Below the pieces are notes generated by a model. It did no database searches. It saw only the letters and a list, made by a program, of their open reading frames with translations, and was not told the origin of the DNA. From Suillus spraguei (lineage: Eukaryota > Basidiomycota > Agaricomycetes > Boletales > Suillaceae): a stretch of DNA of 64,000 nucleotides. Shown here one piece after another: positions 58,057 through 64,000 of the stretch. The stretch spans positions 62,001 to 126,000 of the forward strand of contig JABCPU010000073.1 of assembly GCA_016800925.1 (NCBI GenBank), read 5' to 3'. The number at the start of each line of letters is the position of its first letter. Position 1 is the stretch's first letter. The position numbers and the translations under genes are program-made.

Positions 58057-58687
58057 GTAAGATGGATTTTGGTCGCGTATGTATACTAACTAGTCTTACT
58101 CAGTGATTGTGCACGTAATATTATTACCCTCCAGTCGTACCTATTGTACTACATATATAGAAAGGATTTCGTTACATCAGCATATGGTCATTGCAAATGG
58201 TGTGAACTCAGCGGTTCACTGATCCGGAGCAATGTCAAACCCGCCCCCACTGAATTACAGCGATGCTGACTTCCCTCAATTTTATAGTGAGTGTTATGTC
58301 ACTATGCATCACGCTGTGCATCACGCTGTGGTAAAACAGCCTTGATGCAGCCCGAGTTATTTCTGAGAGCGAAAGATAAGGGGAAGTCCGAGATTGTCCT
58401 GCTAGGTATCGCTGATCTAAAGCTGCAAGTCAGACGCCAGTGCTCAAAGTGCTCAATCCCAAAATAATGTCTGCCGACCCAATTACCGTGACTTCAGGAG
58501 GTACAATATCAAGGGTTCGATTGGGCCGCTGATCTGCCATCTGCTACAAGGCGCCACATGTTCCTGCGCGCCTGAATTCGATAAGGAACCCAACTTACGG
58601 AAGATGTCACGGTGTCATCTGGAAATTCCTGGTCGAAAGGCTTATTAACCTTTTTTTTGTCAACTCTCACAACCTCATTCACCGCAG
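58057..58687. other. Intergenic region / possible 5' exon of HET gene
   Basis: Contains a 12-bp doublet (catcacgctgtg, near 58307-58332). An ATG at about 58468 (MSADPITVTSGG, then a GT) could be an upstream exon of the HET gene but cannot be joined with confidence. Confidence 0.35.
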
Positions 58688-60575
58688 ATGTTTCAGATCG
58701 CAGATGAACAATCTTCGGTAGAGGTAAGCATTCTTTGTACATGAAACATGATTCAACGGGTGAACCGTGAATTGCAGAGCTTTCATACCGCACAGAGTGA
58801 TGCAGAAGACGATCTCCCAGCTGGAAGCGTGCGCGAAGAGCAAGTCAGGCGGACGATTAAAGATATTGCAGATTCAATACTTCGCGACATACCCCTCCGG
58901 TTGCTGAATACAGAAGATGGCAAAATCTATGCTCGGCCCGCTCTCATCACGAAATTCGAAGAGTCGCTTATATTTCACTCGATTCTCGTCCTCACCACCA
59001 CCAGGTCTATTCTGAACCAAAAGCAGTACATCGTTGAAGTGGTCAAAAACTTCTTCGCATATGTCATGCTCTCACACAGGTGGGAGGGCGACGAACCCGG
59101 CTTCAGAGATATCCCACTAGAGGGCGTCTATGGCCCGGAGCTTTCCACATTGAGATTCGACAAAGTTCGTAATCTTTGTCGCAAGGCGCGCAAATACAAA
59201 TTCAATTGGGCATGGATCGACACATGTTGCATTGATCAAACGAGCAGCGCTGAAGTACAGAAATCCATCTCTTCCATGTTCTCGTGGTATCGCGGGTCGG
59301 CCCTGACAATCGTCTACCTTTCTGATGTCCTGGAATCTAGCAATAGGGCACTTTCGCTGAGTCAATGGTTCCGGAGGGGCTGGACTCTTCAAGAATTGCT
59401 TGCCGCCAAGGTCATCCGGCTCTACAAGAAGGATTGGACCCCATTTTCTCAATCCGCAGTATTCAACCACAAGAACGTTGCCGAGATCCTGGTTGCGTTA
59501 GAATCTATAACTGGGATACAGAAAAGTTACCTCAAATTTTATTGTCCAAGCGTCGAGGATCCTCGAGTGAAGCTGAGATGGGCTCATAACAGAGTGACCA
59601 AGGAGAAGGAAGACGAAGCATATTGCTTAATGGGAATCTTCGGATTTACTATGCCAGTTACCTATGGAGAGGGTCATCATGCATTCTCTCGACTCTTGAT
59701 GGAGATTATGAAGCGCACAGGAGATGCGACTCTCCTGGACTGGATCGGAGAGCCCTCGAGCTTGAACAGTTGTCTTCCTTCCTCCCCAATATGCTTCTCG
59801 AACGATCCTTTCCAAATGGGTTTCGACGGCCCCCCTCCTCCTGTTTTGAGCTTTGCGCTGGCTGCAAAGGTCATCCTTGTGTTCAAAGGGGCTTCCCGCA
59901 GGGCAAGAGTGTGAGATTTTTCAGTTGAAATACATATTTGTGCTTACATATTTTGTGTTCAGCTCATCTACTAGTCCTCAGGATGGTCGCAACGCAAGTC
60001 GTGAGTTGGGTGTTGAGCGGCCTGATGACCGTGACGGTGGTGCACCACGCATTACAGGCTCCACAAGCAGTCAGAGCATTTTTTCGCTCAGAGGTTCTAC
60101 AAGCTTTCCATTTGAAGCGAGCGAGATGATACCCCTTTCCAAACTACTCGAAAAACCTCCAAGGCCATACAATCTTAACCCTGAAATTCACATCACTGTG
60201 CCGTGCTTTGTGCATGAAGTACAGCAGCTTTACTTCATGCCGGTTTCGGGATTATACCATTGCCGTGCAGATGGCATCCAACTATTCAGTCTTCTCACCT
60301 CCGAGACATTGGAGACAACAACTGACCACCATTCCCCATCTCGCTATCTATTGGCACGAACCTGGGATCCGCGACTGTCTTACGACTCTTCGCAAGTATA
60401 CCACACCACCATAATGCTGCTTCGCCAACGACTCAAGAACCCGTTCTTTGCGATACTGCTAGAACGTTGCAACGATGGCCTGTTCAGGAGAGTATCTTCA
60501 AACAAACGTATTGTTGCGGAGCTTGAGCTGTTTCCCCAGCAAACGTACGGAGTACGGTTTCTTCATCTTCGGTGA
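58688..60575 (+). CDS. HET-domain protein (heterokaryon incompatibility family)
   Basis: Member of the HET family tied in other fungi to non-self recognition and cell death. First exon from ATG 58688 (MFQIADEQSSVE), joined in phase to SFHTAQSDAEDDLPAGS. The HET domain follows: FAYVMLSHRWEGDEPGF, KFNWAWIDTCCIDQTSSAEV, QKSISSMFSWYRGSALTIVY, and the signature SQWFRRGWTLQELLAAKVI, then YCLMGIFGFTMPVTYGEG. An intron (about 59909-59961) joins GASRRARV to SSTSPQDGRN and a C-terminal region of about 200 residues (LARTWDPRLSYDSS, FAILLERCNDGLFRRVSSNK) to 60575. The C-terminal effector/sensor part has no known domain. Confidence 0.85.
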
Positions 60576-61031
60576 CACTGTGATGTTGTTATATACCTTG
60601 GTGCGTCGTCAAAATCCTCGCATACATAATAATTCTGGAGATATATCCAAGCAAGCATTATTTCTGACCATAAACTGATATATCTGAACAGTTCATTCTA
60701 TCCACTGCATCACTCTAAATTGTTACTGACATACATATTGTATTATCAGTTCTACGTTCATCGTGTTGATTATCTCTAACTTATTTGTACCGTACAACTA
60801 TGATATTAGTTAATATTCAATACACTGGACAATTCAAACGCTTATTGCGAACACCGTCTGCCGACCCCCAGAACGGTAACTAATAGTAAGTGCGCGCTTC
60901 GAGGCAAGGCACGAGGCACCTATTCTAGTAGGTCACCTAGTAGACCGTTCTGGCAATAACGAACAACTTCACTACAAGATCTACCAAGTATTGATACGAG
61001 GACAATATCTCACGATTGACGGACTGTCTCC
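60576..61031. other. Intergenic, no gene seen
   Basis: 3' flank of the HET gene and promoter of the next gene. AT-rich to about 60850, then GC-richer. No RNA gene or repeat recognised. Confidence 0.4.
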
Positions 61032-62088
61032 ATGTCGGCCATCGGCAGTGTGTTCTTGGGAGATTTTCAGCGACATCGTATTATATCTTCCACGCCTCCG
61101 CCATTATCACCTCCGCCCGGTCAACTTGGACATCAGATGAACGTCGCATCTGCTTCGCAACCACTCGAGCAACTCGTGGAACCTTTAGATGATGTCCAGT
61201 CAGAGCTGTCTGCTGAACAGCCGCCTGCTGCTGTGACGCCTTTAGCACAACTCGAACCATCAACCACACCTCCTGTCATAGATCCCGTCCTATCGCTGGA
61301 GCTGAGACTCCGCTGGCTCGAAGCGCTGCTTCTAGGCGTGCGGCAGGATGCGCGGGATCGTAAAGGGAAAGACAAAGTACCAGAGCTCAAGCACGGTGAA
61401 ACCCTCATTCGCTTAGCCGAGGACGTACAACGACGCCTCGACGACGTCATACAATCCAACGACGGCCTTCAGAGATTCATGAGCAAATGTAAAGTCGCTG
61501 ACACACGTCCCTCATCGCGTTTCTGACGCGTCCATCCTAGATGACCTACATGCCCATCTATTAACTGCATCATTCGCTTTGTCAGGGGTGCTCCCGGGGC
61601 CAGTCCCGACATACGAAAACATGTCCCCGGAAGAACTGGAAGCACTCCTGGTAGAGATGGAACCAGAAATTCGAGCTGCGGATAGGGATATGCGCGAGAT
61701 CGAAATGCTAGAACAAAAGGGGGTGACAGCAGCTGGAAAACTGGCAGGTCCGTCGTGCAGACCCTCACCGAGATCTCATCTTTATTGTCTTCAGACTATG
61801 AAACTTTGCAACCTCGTTTGGACGCGCTTTTGAAAGCGCACCAGGAGGATATTGGATTAGCGGCGTCGTTGGAGAAGCGAATAGCAGCTCTTGTCGACAG
61901 ACATGCTACTCATGTGTGTATTCGTTTATTCATCTTTGACCAGTTTTCGCAATTTAACTTGCTGGCTTTCAGGTGGATGCGCTCTCAGAACTGTTTGTAG
62001 CATGGGATGATGTCCTCACCGAAACAGAACATAAAGTTACAAAGCTCGAACGTGATCGCGAAGAACGCCAACGACTAGGTTATGAATA
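61032..62088 (+). CDS. Probable dynactin subunit p22/p24 (DCTN3-like)
   Basis: Helical protein in four or so exons. Exon 1 gives MSAIGSVFLGDFQRHRI, a Pro/Gln-rich stretch, then LELRLRWLEALLLGVRQD and LIRLAEDVQRRLDDVIQSND; an intron at about 61489-61540 joins FMSK to YDLHAHLLT. Later: MSPEELEALLVEMEPEIRAA, REIEMLEQKGVTAAGKLADY, ETLQPRLDALLKAHQEDIGL, and VDALSELFVAWDDVLTETEH, ending REERQRLGYE. The pattern of short coiled coils, a central M-E-x-E-I-RxADRD-like helix and a late FVxWDdxL motif matches DCTN3/p24, which anchors the dynactin shoulder for dynein-driven nuclear migration. The match is by pattern only. Confidence 0.55.
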
Positions 62089-62561
62089 GACATTGGCAGC
62101 ATACCACAACACCCTCATCATACATTGCTACTTTACGCTCCTTATAATGAACAGAAGCACGACGATAAAAAGCCTCCTTCGTTCCTAGGTAAACAATCGA
62201 CTACATTACTCCCATCCTTGGGCCAAGAATAAAAAAACAGCCATAGGAAGTGGGGGTGGATATATACTGAGAAGTCACAGTTAAATAAGTAACACACGGA
62301 GATAAATGCCAGGCGGAAAAGATTCATAAAGTGCGTGTCCCGACATAAAGACGAGGCCGCGGAGGGTTACATTAAAGGGATCCAGAATGGGTAATACTTA
62401 AGGACACGAAAGGACGGTGGCGCAAGGGAAGGAACGTAATGGCACGCTAGAACGACAACAAAACGAGAAAGCATGGACACAAATTAGATAGGGTAACCAG
62501 TCACAGGGAATAGGAAGAAAAGAAGAAAAATGAAAGAAAAAATGATGTCTTAGGCGGGGTA
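62089..62561. other. Convergent 3' flanks, no gene seen
   Basis: A-rich stretch between the dynactin-like gene and the VWA-domain gene. The frame at 62142-62327 (minus) is low-complexity and unsupported. Confidence 0.4.
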
Positions 62562-64000
62562 TCAGTCACGCGCCACCCAATCAGTACTCCGAGAAACCAG
62601 TTCTATGGAGTTGTCAATGGTCCAGAACAGGCGTTCTGTGGCGCTGCGTCCGTTCCAGCTCTTCTGATCCCGTAATATCATGGCCTGGAACCATGACACA
62701 CAGTCAGTCCTGCTTGTAAAACCTTCAAAAAGACAGGCACGCACCTGCTGTGCACCAAAATTCCGCTGGTCGTGTGCAAACAGCTCGACATTTTCTTCTA
62801 AAGCCTCCGCCAAGATCTGAAGGTCTTGGAGTATAGCTTGCATCGCACGCACTGCAGCAAGAGTGAGGATATCCTTGCGATTACGCATCGTCGTGCCTTC
62901 GGTATTGGGCGGAGGAAGTGTTTTGGAGATGCTCTGTAGCACAGTGTGCAATATGCGTTTGGTTTCATTCATAATCTTCTGTGCTTGAGGGTAGTTCTTC
63001 CTTGAAACGAGGACGAGAGCGCGCGTAATCATGTCAGATGCCAGAAGTTCCATTCTGCGCCGGACGATCACTGGATCTGATGGCTTGACTGGCTTGGGCG
63101 AGGGAGTGGTAGCTTGAGGAAGGAGCGTGATCGTCAAGAGGACTGGATGGGCGAGGCGTGAAACTTGTTTCGACGCGCTAGGGTCATAGAAAGACCCGTC
63201 AACCTCAAATACCGGAACCTCATCAATCATCCTGTCCATCATACCGTCCACGAGATCGGCACCATCGTCAATGTTCATAGATTCAAGACCCATGCTCTGT
63301 ACGAACTGATCCGTGGCATTGAGTGCGCGATTACCGTTCTGTGCAGAAGGACGGCGAGTCTCAGTGTTGTCCAGCTCGCACTCGATAAGCATCTCTTTGC
63401 ATTCGCCATAGCGAAGCTCGCCAACGTCGATGTCGACATTGTGACCATCCGTAGAGAGGATAGATGAAGGCCCACCAGAGACTTTGCGGATACGGAAGCG
63501 CTGACCATCGACGATCTTCATGTGCAACTTCATGTTGAGCAGGCCAATGGACATCATGCCGCCAATACAGCCAGCGAGGCAGCTGCGGAGGTCATACCAG
63601 TCCTTGACAAAGGTGTATGTCCCGCTGGTGTGGTTGGACATGAGCCAGAGCGAAGCAGGGTCATGCGAGCGACCGTAACCAAACGAATGAATGGGCATGT
63701 TTGCAGCTTCGGCACGGGCAAGAACAAGATCCATCTGTGCGCGTCTCGTGCTGTCTGCAGCATCGCTAACCAGGACCATCCCCGAGATAGGATTGCGAGT
63801 TTTGCGTTGAAGCACCACATCGAGACCTTCAAGATATATATTCAGCAGAACGTAAAGATGAAAAGGTGAGTAATAACCATGGTTAACCGCAGTCACAACG
63901 TCCGTCTTCTCCTCTTTGGAAGCTCTCACCAAGAACTCATCATCTTGCTCATCCAGACGTCCGATTTCATCGATGAATTTGGACAGCCTCCCTCGGCTGA
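62562..64000 (-). CDS. VWA-domain protein, 5' end beyond the window
   Basis: 3' part of a gene entering from the right edge (SRGRLSKFIDEIGRLDEQ at 63945-64000). The von Willebrand A domain shows EEKTDVVTAVNH joined over a short intron (about 63830-63890) to LDVVLQRKTRNPISGMVLVS, then DAADSTRRAQMDLVLARAE, PIHSFGYGRSHDPASLWLMS and TYTFVKDWYDLRSCLAGCIG. Next a beta-rich segment (FRIRKVSGGPSSILSTDGHN, VDIDVGELRYGECKEMLIEC) and a helical C-terminal region ending SIELVSRSTDWVARD. This architecture is shared by fungal VWA proteins that often carry a RING finger further upstream; that part is not visible here. Biological role unknown. Confidence 0.75.
   Translation of the reverse strand, partial: SRGRLSKFIDEIGRLDEQDDEFLVRASKEEKTDVVTAVNHGYYSPFHLYVLLNIYLEGLDVVLQRKTRNPISGMVLVSDAADSTRRAQMDLVLARAEAANMPIHSFGYGRSHDPASLWLMSNHTSGTYTFVKDWYDLRSCLAGCIGGMMSIGLLNMKLHMKIVDGQRFRIRKVSGGPSSILSTDGHNVDIDVGELRYGECKEMLIECELDNTETRRPSAQNGNRALNATDQFVQSMGLESMNIDDGADLVDGMMDRMIDEVPVFEVDGSFYDPSASKQVSRLAHPVLLTITLLPQATTPSPKPVKPSDPVIVRRRMELLASDMITRALVLVSRKNYPQAQKIMNETKRILHTVLQSISKTLPPPNTEGTTMRNRKDILTLAAVRAMQAILQDLQILAEALEENVELFAHDQRNFGAQQVRACLFEGFTSRTDCVSWFQAMILRDQKSWNGRSATERLFWTIDNSIELVSRSTDWVARD

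Overview
The window is nuclear DNA of a basidiomycete fungus, most likely an Agaricomycete. Genes are compact and broken by many introns of about 45-70 bp with GTRNGT donors. Recognisable fungal genes include PET117, FLX1, COQ3, an NDR kinase, PRP4, an APSES/ankyrin MBF factor, a Yvc1-type channel, PMT4, MVP1, VPS5, CCC2 and a HET-domain gene. The protease-like, HET and DDE-transposon families seen here are typical of Agaricomycetes. All gene models were assembled by hand from splice sites and reading frame.

0.2-6.7 kb: a secreted GH18 chitinase-like gene cut into 12 exons, six of them 24 nt or shorter, lies in a diverged tandem duplication with an NTF2/SnoaL-like gene. Each copy has kept a different gene: copy A has the intact GH18 and a frameshifted NTF2-like gene, copy B the reverse.

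6.8-29 kb: dense housekeeping block. A small coiled-coil/tail-anchored protein; COQ3 and FLX1 (divergent, mitochondrial); a CID/RPR-domain protein with an RGG region, divergent from PET117; a polyol dehydrogenase; an NDR/Cot1 kinase; PRP4; an MBF DNA-binding subunit; and a Yvc1-like TRP channel.

29-45 kb: a membrane protein, then a repeat-rich island. It holds a tandem array of tRNA-like units on the minus strand with pol III-like A and B boxes and T-runs, a 62-bp direct repeat, and one trypsin-like protease-family gene split by two insertions only 24 bp apart: a 273-bp TIR element and a 5,627-bp Ty1/copia retrotransposon. The copia element has identical 194-bp LTRs and a TAAAT target duplication, but its own pol gene is broken by a 475-bp solo LTR (target duplication ATTAG) and an in-frame TGA. 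A decayed Tc1/mariner-like element with 68-bp terminal repeats follows.

45-64 kb: second housekeeping block. PMT4-type O-mannosyltransferase; two retromer-associated sorting nexins side by side (MVP1, VPS5); an unrecognised multi-span membrane gene; the copper pump CCC2; a HET-domain gene; a probable dynactin p22/p24 subunit; and the 3' part of a VWA-domain gene that runs off the right edge.
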